In this document: piece after piece, positions 27,264 through 36,797 of the stretch
How the letters are laid out: each line of letters starts with the position of its first letter
Numbering within the stretch: position 1 is the first letter of the stretch
Source of the DNA: CBDCWA01 sp965223255
GTDB lineage: Bacteria; Pseudomonadota; Alphaproteobacteria; Rhizobiales; Hyphomicrobiaceae
Assembly: GCA_965223255.1 (NCBI GenBank)
Contig: CBDCWA010000004.1
Span: 434,001-498,000 of the forward strand
Direction: 5' to 3'
DNA: 64,000 nt
Program-made: the position numbers and the translations under genes
The notes under the pieces: generated by a model
Seen by the model: the letters and a program-made list of their open reading frames with translations, nothing else
Database searches by the model: none
What the model was told of the DNA's origin: nothing

Positions 27264-27956
27264 CTAGCCGGCCAACCAATCGCTAAGCATCGCGGTCACC
27301 TCGTCAGGCTGCTCCATGGTGCTCAAATGCCCACTACGGCCTACCTCGCAGTACCTGCTTCCAGCGATACCCTCAGCCATTTCTTTCGCCACTTTGATTG
27401 GCGTCAGACGATCATCTTCGCCGACAATTATCGTCGTCGGACACCGAATTTCGGATAGGAACGGGCGATTGTCCGGCCGGGCGATGATCGCCTCTTGTTG
27501 CGCCTCAAAGGCATCCGGCGCAAACGCGTCTGCCATAGCCAAGACCCGCGCCACCAGATCCTCATCGCCCAGGCTTGCCTCGCCCAGCAAATAGGGCAAC
27601 AGCATACCCTGCACCTTGCGCACGCTCACGCTTCGCGCAATTGCGATCAATTCACGCCGCCTGGATGTTTGTTCCGGCAAGTCTGCGCGTGCATTTGTAT
27701 CCAATAGCGCCAACCGCTCGACACGTTCAGGCGCGCGTCTGAGCACCTCGAAAGCGATATAGCCGCCCATCGACAATCCCGCGATGGCAAACCGCGGCGC
27801 TGCTTGAGCCAGTAACGCATCGGCCAAACCACCGATCGACGAGGCCCCAGTAGTCGGCGCCACCATAATATCAACCTGATCATTAAGAGTGGCAATTTGA
27901 GCCCGAAACAAGTCAGCGGTGCAAAGTAATCCCGGCACCAAAACAAGTTGTGTCAT
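27264..27956 (-). CDS. Alpha/beta-fold hydrolase
   Basis: Soluble 230-residue hydrolase. The nucleophile elbow is GLSMGG (Ser near 69), the acid is in VGEDDRLTP and the His in GRSGHLSTMEQP. The cap is short. Similar small hydrolases are annotated as esterases or MhpC-like enzymes; the substrate cannot be told. It converges on oxyR (51 bases apart) and is probably an independent unit. Confidence 0.8.
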   Translation of the reverse strand: MTQLVLVPGLLCTADLFRAQIATLNDQVDIMVAPTTGASSIGGLADALLAQAAPRFAIAGLSMGGYIAFEVLRRAPERVERLALLDTNARADLPEQTSRRRELIAIARSVSVRKVQGMLLPYLLGEASLGDEDLVARVLAMADAFAPDAFEAQQEAIIARPDNRPFLSEIRCPTTIIVGEDDRLTPIKVAKEMAEGIAGSRYCEVGRSGHLSTMEQPDEVTAMLSDWLAG

Positions 27957-28328
27957 TTTTGCGAGCCTTCACAGTGCAGGACCAAGCATTTACCATGTTC
28001 TGTCGAGGCTTTGTAGCGGCCAGATGACAGACCGATTACGAAAAGTCGGCCAATCCAATTTCCACAATGATAAAGCATCGATTTGGCTTGCAATTGGTCA
28101 GCACCTGTGCGAGCTGAGCAGTATATCGTCAGTATATCGTCAGTGCGACGGACTGATTAAATACACGCGCAGTCAATCGCCCCCAAGTTTCCGCGGAGCG
28201 CCCTAGTCCAGGCCGGCGATCACACTGCCATCTTGCAGCCCGGGACCATCGACCGAACGCCATCCCAGACCTCTAGCTTGCAGGCAATCGCGGGATCGCT
28301 GCACAAACGCCGACGGAGATTACCACTT
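27957..28328. other. Intergenic region with a short tandem repeat
   Basis: Promoter region shared by the divergent hydrolase and helicase genes, 372 bases. It contains two adjacent copies of the 11-mer AGTATATCGTC (28120-28141). No ORF or stable hairpin is evident. A GGAG at 28315 is placed to serve the helicase TTG start. Confidence 0.4.
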
Positions 28329-29861
28329 TTGGATTCAACGAGCTTTGCAGACCTACCCTTGAGTAGCAAAGTCAAGGAAGCGGTTGCCACTGCCGGCTAT
28401 ACCGATCCCACGCCCATCCAGGCGCGGGCCATACCGCCAGCCGTCGACGGCCGCGACGTGCTTGGCATCGCCCAAACCGGCACCGGCAAGACGGCATCAT
28501 TTGTGCTGCCAATGATCACGCGCCTCGAGCGCGGACGCGCACGCGCCAGGATGCCACGGTCATTGATCCTTGCACCCACCCGTGAGCTTGCCGCTCAGGT
28601 TGCCGAGAGTTTTGAGAAATACGGGATCAATCACAAGTTAAACGTCGCTTTGCTCATTGGTGGCGTAGCGATGGACGATCAAATCCGCAAATTGGACCGC
28701 GGCACTGATGTTCTAATTGCCACCCCCGGCCGCTTGCTCGATCATTTCCAGCGTGGCCGGCTGATGCTTATGGGCGTCGAAATACTGGTCATAGACGAAG
28801 CCGACCGTATGCTGGACATGGGCTTTATCCCGGACATCGAGAAAATCTGTAAACTACTTCCGCCACGGCGACAGACTTTATTCTTCTCAGCGACAATGCC
28901 GTCGGAAATCCAGCGCCTGGCAGATCAGTTCTTGGACCAGCCGGAGCGCATTGAAGTCGCGCCGCCATCAACGACGGCGCGCACCATCACACAATTGTTC
29001 CGCTATTGCCCCGATGATATCGATTGGGTCAAACGCCAGGTACTTCGTGATCTTATCGATGCTGAAACAGTTAAAAATGCCATCATATTTTGCAATCGCA
29101 AACGCGATGTCGCGATCCTGCACAAGTCGCTAAGCAAGCACGGCTATAATGCCGGCGCATTGCACGGCGACATGGATCAAAAGAGCCGCATGGAGACACT
29201 CGGCAAGTTCCGGTCTGGCGAAATCACATATCTTGCCGCCAGCGATGTTGCAGCCCGCGGCCTCGACATCCCAGACGTCAGTCATGTCTTCAATTTCGAT
29301 GTACCATGGGCTGCGGAAGACTATGTCCATCGTATTGGTCGCACTGGCCGGGCAGGACGAAAGGGGACATCGATGACCATCGTCGGTCCCGATGACCTCA
29401 AGCAAATCCGCGACATAGAAAAGATTGTTTCAGCGCCGCTGGAATGGATCGATACGCCGCCCGCCGATGACGACTATACGGCCGCAACCAGTAAAAAAAA
29501 GCGGCGGCCGCCCCGGCGCGGATCATCTGGGGCTGGCGCACGCCCCGCGACGGCCAAATCAAAATCGCCCAAGGCAGCTCCCGAAAAGCAGCGGCGGCGG
29601 CCAAAGCCCGGTAGTGGGGCGGATCTCGGCGAACAACCGCCTATCGAGGCCCAGCCGCCATCCGACGAACCAAAATCGGCCAAAAAGACAGCACCGAAAG
29701 CGGCCAAGAAAACCAAGTCCGAAAGCACAGCCAAGCCATCCGCATCCAAGACATCGGCGGCAAAGGGCTCTGGCTTTGCCGGCCATGTCCCGGCCTTTTT
29801 GCAACGCCCGACCAAGCGGACCAAAGCGACAAAGAAGGCAACCGCCAGCTCTGACAACTAG
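28329..29861 (+). CDS. DEAD-box ATP-dependent RNA helicase (RhlE-like)
   Basis: RNA unwinding enzyme, probably in ribosome assembly or RNA turnover. Motifs in order: Q motif in TDPTPIQARAIPP, Walker A AQTGTGKTA, PTRELAAQ, DEAD in VIDEADRMLDMG, SAT in FFSATMPSE, and HRIGRTGRAGRKG. The helicase core ends near residue 390 and is followed by a roughly 120-residue Lys/Pro/Ala/Ser-rich basic tail, common in RhlE proteins. The TTG at 28329 gives the expected opening (STSFADLPLSSKV) with GGAG 10 bases upstream; an earlier TTG at 28233 would add 32 unconserved residues. Confidence 0.92.
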   Translation: MDSTSFADLPLSSKVKEAVATAGYTDPTPIQARAIPPAVDGRDVLGIAQTGTGKTASFVLPMITRLERGRARARMPRSLILAPTRELAAQVAESFEKYGINHKLNVALLIGGVAMDDQIRKLDRGTDVLIATPGRLLDHFQRGRLMLMGVEILVIDEADRMLDMGFIPDIEKICKLLPPRRQTLFFSATMPSEIQRLADQFLDQPERIEVAPPSTTARTITQLFRYCPDDIDWVKRQVLRDLIDAETVKNAIIFCNRKRDVAILHKSLSKHGYNAGALHGDMDQKSRMETLGKFRSGEITYLAASDVAARGLDIPDVSHVFNFDVPWAAEDYVHRIGRTGRAGRKGTSMTIVGPDDLKQIRDIEKIVSAPLEWIDTPPADDDYTAATSKKKRRPPRRGSSGAGARPATAKSKSPKAAPEKQRRRPKPGSGADLGEQPPIEAQPPSDEPKSAKKTAPKAAKKTKSESTAKPSASKTSAAKGSGFAGHVPAFLQRPTKRTKATKKATASSDN

Positions 29862-29883
29862 CCGTGCCCGACCCTGGTGGGTC

Positions 29884-31488
29884 CTATGCGCGACCGGTTG
29901 GCAAGGGCGTATCGTCGATATGGGCGATCTCTTGGCGCACCAGCACCTCCATAAGTCGGGCTTTCTGGTCCTGGGCCCGGGGAGCATCCCATAAATTATC
30001 AAACTCTCCCGGATCACTTTCGAGATTATAGAGTTCGCCCCATTCAACACCATGGAATACGGATAGGCGCCAGCCCGCATCAATCACCGTGTGGACACGC
30101 GGCGCACCGCAAAGCCCGGAGACTTCCAATTGGTGATCATACTGTATGAAAGCTGCCTCACGCCCATCACCTTGCGAACCATTGATCACGTTGACCAGGC
30201 TATTGCCCTGCAGACCCGCAAACGGGGCGATGGCCGACCGCTCTAAAATTGTTGCGGCAATATCGATTGTCGACGCGATCGCCGTGGACCGGTCACCAGC
30301 GCGGTGCGCCTCCGCCGGGTCCGACCAGATAAATGGCACTTGCAAAATTTGCTTATACTGTTCAGCGCCCTTCAATAACAATCTATGGTCGCCCAAATGA
30401 TCGCCATGGTCGCTGGTAAACGAGACGATGGTCTCACCATCCAATCCAGACTTGGACAACGCCTCCATAACGCTGCCGATCGCATCATCGATCATGGTGA
30501 TCATACCGCACGTAAGCGCCTGTGCTTCCTGCGCCTCTCGTGCTGTGACAGAAATCGAAGCGGTCCCCGAGAGCTGAGCGCGACCGGCATCACGATCCTC
30601 CCATACGCACTTGACATGCGTCGGCGGGCGCCAATCATTGCGCCCAAAGGCCTCCGGTATATCGAATTGGTCAGGCTGATACATGTCCCAGTATTTGCCA
30701 GGCGGATTGAACGGATGATGCGGATCGGGAAATGAGACCATCAGAAAGAACGGCTTATCGGGCTCACTCGCCCGTCCATTGAGATAATTGACAGCCTCCT
30801 CCGCAATATAGCTCGTATGATAGAGCTCAGCCGGCAGCGCCGTTCTAACCGCTTGCGGACACTGATAATCATGCGTCAACTGGTTTTCCTTGCCAATGAG
30901 AGAAAGCGCGTCGGGATCACGCGCCAGCAACCACTTACGATAATGCCCCCCCACGCCGTCGCCATGCCCCCGCACCAGATCAACATGATCGAAACCATAA
31001 AACGGCAGCGTCATCCGGGCGTCATCATCTGCCCAGAAACCTGGCAGTTCTTCTTCGTATTCAGGACCGTAAAGCTCTGGCCGGCGCGCTTCGGCTAACT
31101 CCGGCGACGGAACGTGAAACCCTGCCGGCGGCACGGCGCGTTCAAACGTTGGGCCAATCCCCGTAAAACATTGCAGATGGCTCTTACCAACCAGCGCCGT
31201 TGCATAGCCAGCATCACGCAATAGATCGACGAACGTGACAGCCTCACGCGAGAGCGGCGAACCATTTTGACGAACACCGGTAACTGACGGCATTCGCCCG
31301 GTCATCAAACTTGCACGGTTCGGCATGCAGACGGGGCTTGCAACATAAAATCGATCGAAGTTGACACCACGCGCCGCCAAAGCGTTTAGGTTTGGGGTTT
31401 GCACCACGCGATGACCGTTGCAGGCAAGAAAATCATAGCGAAGTTGATCGGTGATAAAGAAAATATAGTTGGGCTGTTTCCTATCCAC
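29884..31488 (-). CDS. Sulfatase family hydrolase (formylglycine type)
   Basis: Member of the alkaline-phosphatase superfamily, 534 residues, likely hydrolysing an organic sulfate ester or a related phosphonate ester. The Cys-type motif is Cys54-Met-Pro56-Asn-Arg58 followed by ASLMTGR; Cys54 would be converted to formylglycine. N-terminal metal ligands are in FFITDQLRYD (Asp) and later ones in SDHGDHLGDH. No signal peptide is seen, so it acts in the cytoplasm. Start is GTG behind AAGGAG. It is last in a minus-strand run after the fumarylacetoacetase-family and PrpD-family genes (21-base gap), suggesting a substrate that is sulfated or needs this activity. Confidence 0.88.
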   Translation of the reverse strand: MDRKQPNYIFFITDQLRYDFLACNGHRVVQTPNLNALAARGVNFDRFYVASPVCMPNRASLMTGRMPSVTGVRQNGSPLSREAVTFVDLLRDAGYATALVGKSHLQCFTGIGPTFERAVPPAGFHVPSPELAEARRPELYGPEYEEELPGFWADDDARMTLPFYGFDHVDLVRGHGDGVGGHYRKWLLARDPDALSLIGKENQLTHDYQCPQAVRTALPAELYHTSYIAEEAVNYLNGRASEPDKPFFLMVSFPDPHHPFNPPGKYWDMYQPDQFDIPEAFGRNDWRPPTHVKCVWEDRDAGRAQLSGTASISVTAREAQEAQALTCGMITMIDDAIGSVMEALSKSGLDGETIVSFTSDHGDHLGDHRLLLKGAEQYKQILQVPFIWSDPAEAHRAGDRSTAIASTIDIAATILERSAIAPFAGLQGNSLVNVINGSQGDGREAAFIQYDHQLEVSGLCGAPRVHTVIDAGWRLSVFHGVEWGELYNLESDPGEFDNLWDAPRAQDQKARLMEVLVRQEIAHIDDTPLPTGRA

Positions 31489-31509
31489 GTCTTGGCTCTC
31501 CTTGGCGCA

Positions 31510-32922
31510 TCACCTTGGCGCATCAAATACCATCAGCTCAGCCAGCCGGCAGGCATCCTCCAGTTCGTCTATACCGTTAATTGCCGCGAGCAACGCGTCC
31601 TGGCGCCCACCATCCAATGCGCCTTCAGCACATGTCCTGAACTTGTGCTCTAAATCTGCGTCACTAAGCGGATTGAGAGGACCGCCGCGATACTTTTCAT
31701 CAGCCCATTCGACAAGCGTTTGCCCGTCCTTGGTGTCGACCTCGACACGGCTGCGAATGAGATCATAACCCTTGGCATCGATGTCGGGATCATTGATCGT
31801 CTCGACCCGCGCCTGCATGTCCTGCATCTCAGGCCCGCCAACGAAACTGTCGGAGAACTCATGGTGTCCGGCGCGTCGCTTTAATACAATCATTGATAGG
31901 AGCGCAGCCATCGAAAACTTCGCCTGCAAGTGATTACGCGCAATCGGATAACGGATAGGTTCCAGAATATTCTTGCCGGCATAGAATCTGATCCGTTCGA
32001 CATTCTCAGGCTGCAGCTCATGCGCCGTCACCAACGCGAGCATGGCATCCATAGACTGGTGCGTCACAATCCCCGACGGATAGGGTTTGATCGATACCCC
32101 CGGCTCTACAATAGTCAGCGTTTTGCCAAATCCTTGACCGAGCTTCTCTTCGCTCAGCCCTTCTCCCATCACCGAGAAATACCCCCACGGCCCATCGAGT
32201 GCGGTTGGGTCGGCAGTGAATCCGCGCGCCGCCAGTAGCACCGCCGTGACACCATTTTCCGACGCACGCCCAACATGCAAGGGCTTGGTCATGGTTCCAA
32301 AGTTGCAGCGAATACCTGCAGACAGGCTTGCCGCGATACCGATGGCGTGCGCCAGGCGCTCACCTGATAGCCCCATCAGTTTGGCCGCGGCCACACAAGC
32401 GCCAAACGTGCCAACCGTTCCGCTTGAGTGATGTCCGCGGCGATAGTGGCGCGGTAACATCCATTCGGAAATCTTGCACTCCACCTCAAAGCCAGCTTGA
32501 AACGCCGTCATAAACTGTCTGCCACTGACACCACCGAGGCGCTGTGCCATCACCAGGGCGGCCGTCAGCGGCGGCACACTGGGATGGGTCAACAGCCCGT
32601 ACACATGGCTCGGATCTGTGCTCACCTGCGTATCGTCCCAATCGTGCGCATGACCGGCTGTGCCCAACACCCGCGCCGCCATTGGCGCTGGCACCTTTGC
32701 CGAGCCAGCACTGATGACATAGGCGTCTTCCCGCCCGCCGGTATCCACCGCCTCATTGGCCAACATATGCACTGTTGGCTCCTCGCCCCCCGCAAGATAA
32801 AGGCCAATGGTATCAACCATACAGCGCCGCCCGATGCGCAGGGCTTCGTCGGACAAATCCTGGTAGCCAAATGTTTCGACAAACGAAATAGCGTCGCGGG
32901 TTACTTTTCCGATTTCGGTCAT
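31510..32922 (-). CDS. MmgE/PrpD family protein
   Basis: Protein of about 470 residues in the family that includes 2-methylcitrate dehydratase, cis-aconitate decarboxylase and iminodisuccinate epimerase. Family marks are GTAGHAHDWDDTQ, THPSVPPLTAALVMAQRLGG and GHHSSGTVGTFGACVAAAKLMGL. Members in catabolic clusters act on varied polycarboxylates, so the reaction is open. I chose the ATG at 32922 behind GGAAGG over an upstream TTG at 32946. It follows the fumarylacetoacetase-family gene by 39 bases. Confidence 0.87.
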   Translation of the reverse strand: MTEIGKVTRDAISFVETFGYQDLSDEALRIGRRCMVDTIGLYLAGGEEPTVHMLANEAVDTGGREDAYVISAGSAKVPAPMAARVLGTAGHAHDWDDTQVSTDPSHVYGLLTHPSVPPLTAALVMAQRLGGVSGRQFMTAFQAGFEVECKISEWMLPRHYRRGHHSSGTVGTFGACVAAAKLMGLSGERLAHAIGIAASLSAGIRCNFGTMTKPLHVGRASENGVTAVLLAARGFTADPTALDGPWGYFSVMGEGLSEEKLGQGFGKTLTIVEPGVSIKPYPSGIVTHQSMDAMLALVTAHELQPENVERIRFYAGKNILEPIRYPIARNHLQAKFSMAALLSMIVLKRRAGHHEFSDSFVGGPEMQDMQARVETINDPDIDAKGYDLIRSRVEVDTKDGQTLVEWADEKYRGGPLNPLSDADLEHKFRTCAEGALDGGRQDALLAAINGIDELEDACRLAELMVFDAPR

Positions 32923-32961
32923 GGACCTTCCGATCTCACTTATCAATGTTGGCGAACGAAG

Positions 32962-33816
32962 TTAGGCCGCCGTCTCGCCTGCGACGGTATTCCTGAGCAC
33001 ACCGATCTTATCGCTTTCCACTTCGCAGACATCACCAGCTTTCATAAACACCGGCGGTTCACGCCGTGCCCCGACGCCGCCTGGTGTTCCTGTGACAATG
33101 ACATCGCCAGGCTCCAGCGCCATGAATGTGGAGATGTGCGCAATCAAACGCGGAATTGAATGCACGAGCATATCTGTCGCCGCATCCTGCATCACCTGGC
33201 CATTCAATCTGGTCGTCAACGTCAGGACGGTATCGATCGGAATCTCATCACTGGTGACCATCCACGGTCCAAATCCACCCGTCGCGGGAAAATTCTTACC
33301 TGCCGTCCATTGTGTCGTCGCCCATTGCCAATCGCGGACCGAACCATCGTTGTAACAGGCATACCCAGCGATATGGTCACCGGCTTGCGCCTCCGAGATC
33401 CGGCGGCCCGCTTTACCGATGATCACTGCGATCTCGCCTTCATAATCAAGCTTTTCTGATTCTGGCGGCAAGAGGATCGGTTGATCATGTCCGACTTGGC
33501 TCGAGGCCACGCGCAAGAATATCGCTGGGGCTTCGGTTTTTTCCCGCTTGGTCTCCTGGCGGTGCTCCTCGTAATTGAGCCCGACACAGGCGATTTTCTC
33601 CGGATTGGGAATTACGGGCAACAGCGTGACGTCCCCGAGACTATAGTCTGCGCCAGCGCCCGCCAAGGCCTCGGCCCTATCGTAAGCTCCAGCGCCAATC
33701 AACGCCTTGAGATCGGGCAGCTCCGCACCAAGACGCCGTCCGAGGTCCACAATGCCATCACCAACAACCAAACCGTAGTTATCGCGCCCTTCTGCCAAAA
33801 ACGATACGAGTTTCAT
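32962..33816 (-). CDS. Fumarylacetoacetate hydrolase family protein
   Basis: Metal-dependent C-C hydrolase, hydratase or isomerase of 284 residues. The N-terminal part is the small domain (MKLVSFLAEGRDNYGLVVGDG); the catalytic domain carries VGLNYEEHRQE, the metal-binding KLDYEGEIAVIIGK and YNDGSVRDWQ, and VTGTPGGVGARREPP. In meta-cleavage pathways such enzymes act on ring-fission products. GGGGGAG directly precedes the ATG at 33816; a longer frame to 33870 lacks this. It is divergent from the extradiol dioxygenase gene, and together they form the ring-cleavage core of the cluster. Confidence 0.92.
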   Translation of the reverse strand: MKLVSFLAEGRDNYGLVVGDGIVDLGRRLGAELPDLKALIGAGAYDRAEALAGAGADYSLGDVTLLPVIPNPEKIACVGLNYEEHRQETKREKTEAPAIFLRVASSQVGHDQPILLPPESEKLDYEGEIAVIIGKAGRRISEAQAGDHIAGYACYNDGSVRDWQWATTQWTAGKNFPATGGFGPWMVTSDEIPIDTVLTLTTRLNGQVMQDAATDMLVHSIPRLIAHISTFMALEPGDVIVTGTPGGVGARREPPVFMKAGDVCEVESDKIGVLRNTVAGETAA

Positions 33817-33871
33817 ATCTCCCCCATTTGTCTCTGCAGTCTTACCTTTGACTAAACTGTCTACCAACAAT

Positions 33872-33914
33872 AATGTCCACTAGGCCATAAATATCGACCT
33901 GCAGCCTGGACATT
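33872..33914. promoter_or_regulatory. Inverted repeat in the divergent ring-cleavage promoter
   Basis: AATGTCCA (33872-33879) and TGGACATT (33907-33914) are perfect inverted arms 35 bases apart between the fumarylacetoacetase-family and dioxygenase genes. With a small bulge the symmetry continues into AGGC/GCC. The position suggests a regulator site controlling both genes. Confidence 0.4.
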
Positions 33915-33948
33915 GAGCCGCCGGGCCAATCGACAGGATTTGCGACCA

Positions 33949-34950
33949 ATGAAACCCAATGCCTTAGCCTATTTGGGCGTCAGAACCAAAAGTCTTGAAG
34001 ATTGGCTGGGCTACGGGACTGGGCTGTTGGGTATGCAGCCGGTGGACCAGACCAGCAAAATGGTCGCGATGCGCATGGACGATCACAAGCAACGCCTTAT
34101 GATCGATGAAGATGGCGGCGAGGGCATCTCTTATTTCGGCTGGGAGGTCGCGGACGCGACAGCACTGGAGGGTCTGGCAGCACGCATCGAAGCCTCTGGC
34201 ACCAAAGTCAACCGGCCATCCCCCGACGTTATTGCCAAGCGACGCGTCATGGACATGATTTATTTGACGGACCCGGCCGGCCATCGCCTTGAATTCTGCC
34301 ATGGACCGGAAAAAACAGACGAGGCCTTTGTGCCAAGCCGCAACATTTCGGGCTTCCGGACGGGGCCATTGGGGCTCGGCCACGTCGTGACGTTCGTTGA
34401 AACTGCCGAAAATTTATTGCCGTTTTATCGCGATGTGCTGGGCTTCGGGCTGAGCGATTATTATCACGAGCCTTTCGAGGCTTACTTTTTCCATGTTAAT
34501 CCCCGCCACCACAGCCTGGCATTCATCGCCAACGGCACCAACAAACCCCACCATTTGATGGTCGAGCTCTTTAGCTTGGATGACGTTGGCCAAGCCTACG
34601 ACATCGCCGAAGCCGAACAAGGTCGCATTGCCACAAGTCTCGGGCGCCACTGCGGTGATTACATGACCTCCTTTTACAGCTGGAACCCATCGGCCTTCAT
34701 GGTCGAATACGGTTGGGGCGGCCGGCTCATCGATCCTGACACCTGGGAGCCGGCATTACGCGAAGAGGGGCCGAGCATTTGGGGCCACAACCGCGTTTGG
34801 CAGGAACCGGAGGCACAAAAAAAGGCGCGCGAACTCCGCATGCAAAACGCCCGCGACGGCCTGCGCCAGCCAGTTCAGGTCATCGAAGGGAATTTCAATT
34901 TGATGCCGGGCACCTGCCCATGGTGGGACAACAACATTCGTAAGAGTTAG
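33949..34950 (+). CDS. Extradiol ring-cleavage dioxygenase (type I, BphC-like VOC)
   Basis: Fe(II)-dependent dioxygenase expected to cleave a catechol-like ring next to the hydroxyls. Two vicinal-oxygen-chelate modules span about 1-135 and 141-290. Metal ligands align as His145 (GLGHVVTF), His202 (PHHLMVELFSLDDVG) and Glu253 (FMVEYGWGG); the active-site His near 187-188 is in PRHHSLAF. The C-terminal 60 residues form an extension ending in GTCPWWDNN. The start at 33949 gives the family opening; an earlier start at 33913 is less likely. The aromatic substrate is unknown. It may be monocistronic. Confidence 0.9.
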   Translation: MKPNALAYLGVRTKSLEDWLGYGTGLLGMQPVDQTSKMVAMRMDDHKQRLMIDEDGGEGISYFGWEVADATALEGLAARIEASGTKVNRPSPDVIAKRRVMDMIYLTDPAGHRLEFCHGPEKTDEAFVPSRNISGFRTGPLGLGHVVTFVETAENLLPFYRDVLGFGLSDYYHEPFEAYFFHVNPRHHSLAFIANGTNKPHHLMVELFSLDDVGQAYDIAEAEQGRIATSLGRHCGDYMTSFYSWNPSAFMVEYGWGGRLIDPDTWEPALREEGPSIWGHNRVWQEPEAQKKARELRMQNARDGLRQPVQVIEGNFNLMPGTCPWWDNNIRKS

Positions 34951-35001
34951 CGCATCGTTTGATGCGGCCGATTGCCTTTCGCCTTGCGCCTCTTTCCACG
35001 G

Positions 35002-36057
35002 CTACGGCTGTCTTTTCAATGTAATACGGGTTGGCCGCCCGTCTTCCTCCCCGTCGAACATGATGAGCGCATCATAGACAACCGACTTTTTGGTCGTGGT
35101 CGTCCCGATCACCATAATGCTTTCCGCTTTACCGTCGTGTTTTGGGTCGAGTTCGGCAAGCTGTTCAAGCGTACCAGTGTTCTGGCGCCAGAATGAAACC
35201 CGATAGGGAATCTTTTGGTCGTTAACCGGGCCTGACAGGACCAGCATACCGCCCCTTACAGCCGTCATACCGCGAATGCCGGTTTTCTTGCCGAGTTTCA
35301 GCCGGTGCACGGCGATCCTAAGGTCGCCGTCGTGATCTGCATCGAAAACCTCGTCGATCGAGGCCTGTAACACAAATGCGTGCCCAGCCACCGATGGGCC
35401 CCGGAATCCCAGATACAGGTGATCATCGACCACGGCCAGTCCTTCAATATTGACCCCGTTATTCTTGAGTTTATTGCATCCGAATTTCCCGATGATCGGC
35501 GCTGTTTCGATGACCGGCCCAAGCCGGCTTGAGACCTCGATTTCGTCGCTGACATCATCCTTATCAAATTCGAATTCGGGTTTACCCGTCACTTGATTGA
35601 CAGGAAATCTGAAGATCAAATACGAGGACGGACTGTAACGATGCGTATTACGCCCGCGTCCGTGGGAGCCGACAATATAAAAGAAGCCCTTGCTATAGGC
35701 GACAGCCTCGGCATCGATTTCATCGTTCTCGTATCCCCGCGCACTGTCTGACAGGCGAATTCGCTCACCTGGGTGAATGCGGCCGTTCTTGATGGAGAAG
35801 AATTGCGCATAAAATTTTTCGTCGTTAACCGCTAGACACCAACGGAGCTTGCCATCGCTCCCACCACAAGCGACACCGCTGAGATTAAGCCCCGCCTTGT
35901 CGTTATCGAAGTCGCCCTTTACATCCATCTCTTTGCCACTCATCGTCTTGGCAACGGCCAATCCCAAATGACCCGATATACTCATCACCAATACGTGGGC
36001 CCAATAGCAACATGCCAAACATCCAATCAGCAGAAAAGTCTTGTATCGACGAGACAC
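35002..36057 (-). CDS. DUF3616 domain protein, predicted exported
   Basis: Protein of 351 residues with an N-terminal hydrophobic segment (about 8-30) that could be a signal or anchor, and a body with repeated beta strands matching DUF3616, probably a beta-propeller. Marks are LSGVACGGSDGKLRWCLAVNDE, DAEAVAYSKGFFYIVGSHGRGR, NIEGLAVVDDHLYLGFRGP and GIRGMTAVRGGMLVLSGP. Function is unknown. It converges on the dioxygenase gene; a small hairpin CGCATC/GATGCG lies at 34951-34966 between them. Whether it belongs to the catabolic cluster is unclear. Confidence 0.82.
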   Translation of the reverse strand: MSRRYKTFLLIGCLACCYWAHVLVMSISGHLGLAVAKTMSGKEMDVKGDFDNDKAGLNLSGVACGGSDGKLRWCLAVNDEKFYAQFFSIKNGRIHPGERIRLSDSARGYENDEIDAEAVAYSKGFFYIVGSHGRGRNTHRYSPSSYLIFRFPVNQVTGKPEFEFDKDDVSDEIEVSSRLGPVIETAPIIGKFGCNKLKNNGVNIEGLAVVDDHLYLGFRGPSVAGHAFVLQASIDEVFDADHDGDLRIAVHRLKLGKKTGIRGMTAVRGGMLVLSGPVNDQKIPYRVSFWRQNTGTLEQLAELDPKHDGKAESIMVIGTTTTKKSVVYDALIMFDGEEDGRPTRITLKRQP

Positions 36058-36225
36058 GAGCAGACACCCTTACACAACAGAAGCTGCCGCCCATAAGCCA
36101 ACAGCCTGAATTTCCCACCACACCCAGTTTGGACGCTCAACGCCGGTTATCATCGTGCACACCAGTTCACCGGCGGTCTCCAAGCGCTTGCCCATAAATC
36201 GCGTGCAAAATTGGGCGCCGGCCCA

Positions 36226-36759
36226 TCACTCCGCAGCACTTTCGGGCTGGGTATAGCTCATACGTTGGGCGCGCGCTTTGGCATCTTCGGCTTGCGGATC
36301 AAGGCCATGACCGAGGCTCATGCGGTTCATGAAGTTAAACCGGCAACAAACCATAATAGCATCATGCAAGGCTTTTTCAGTCCAGCCAGCGTCGAACACC
36401 GCCTCGGCATCAGCCAGGGTCATCAAATGCGGCTCCACGGTAAGCTTGCGCACATAGTGCAGAATAGGCTTGAATTTTTCATCGATCTCAGCGCTATCGA
36501 TATCAGCCACGATTTGGTCAAGCATTGTCTGGCTTGCTCCGAGATTAATGGCCATTTGCGAATGTCCATTATAACAATAATCGCAATTGTTGACTGCCGA
36601 CACCAGCGCTGCAATCGTCTCGCGTTGACAAGGCGTAAGGTCGGAGGCCCCACGCATAATCACGCGGCCGAGCTCACTCATGGCGCGACGCATATCAGGA
36701 TTTAGCTTATAGAGATCACCGATATTGGCCTTTTCGGGCAGGGACGGAAAAAACGGCAT
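36226..36759 (-). CDS. AhpD-like peroxidase-related / carboxymuconolactone decarboxylase family protein
   Basis: All-helical protein of 177 residues with the redox signature Cys59-x-x-Cys62 plus His66 (CDYCYNGH), as in AhpD alkylhydroperoxidases. The Cys pair suggests a thiol-dependent peroxidase or redox role rather than decarboxylation. Start at 36759 (MPFFPSLPEK) matches the family opening better than the ATG at 36771. It is divergent from the DHPON-hydrolase-like gene across a very short gap of under 40 bases. Confidence 0.85.
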   Translation of the reverse strand: MPFFPSLPEKANIGDLYKLNPDMRRAMSELGRVIMRGASDLTPCQRETIAALVSAVNNCDYCYNGHSQMAINLGASQTMLDQIVADIDSAEIDEKFKPILHYVRKLTVEPHLMTLADAEAVFDAGWTEKALHDAIMVCCRFNFMNRMSLGHGLDPQAEDAKARAQRMSYTQPESAAE

Positions 36760-36797
36760 AGTTACCACCATAGTTTGGATGAACGGAGGAATGAGCG

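Noticed and set aside
28120..28141. Start of a CRISPR or satellite array
   Set aside because: Only two 11-base copies without spacers; a simple tandem duplication.
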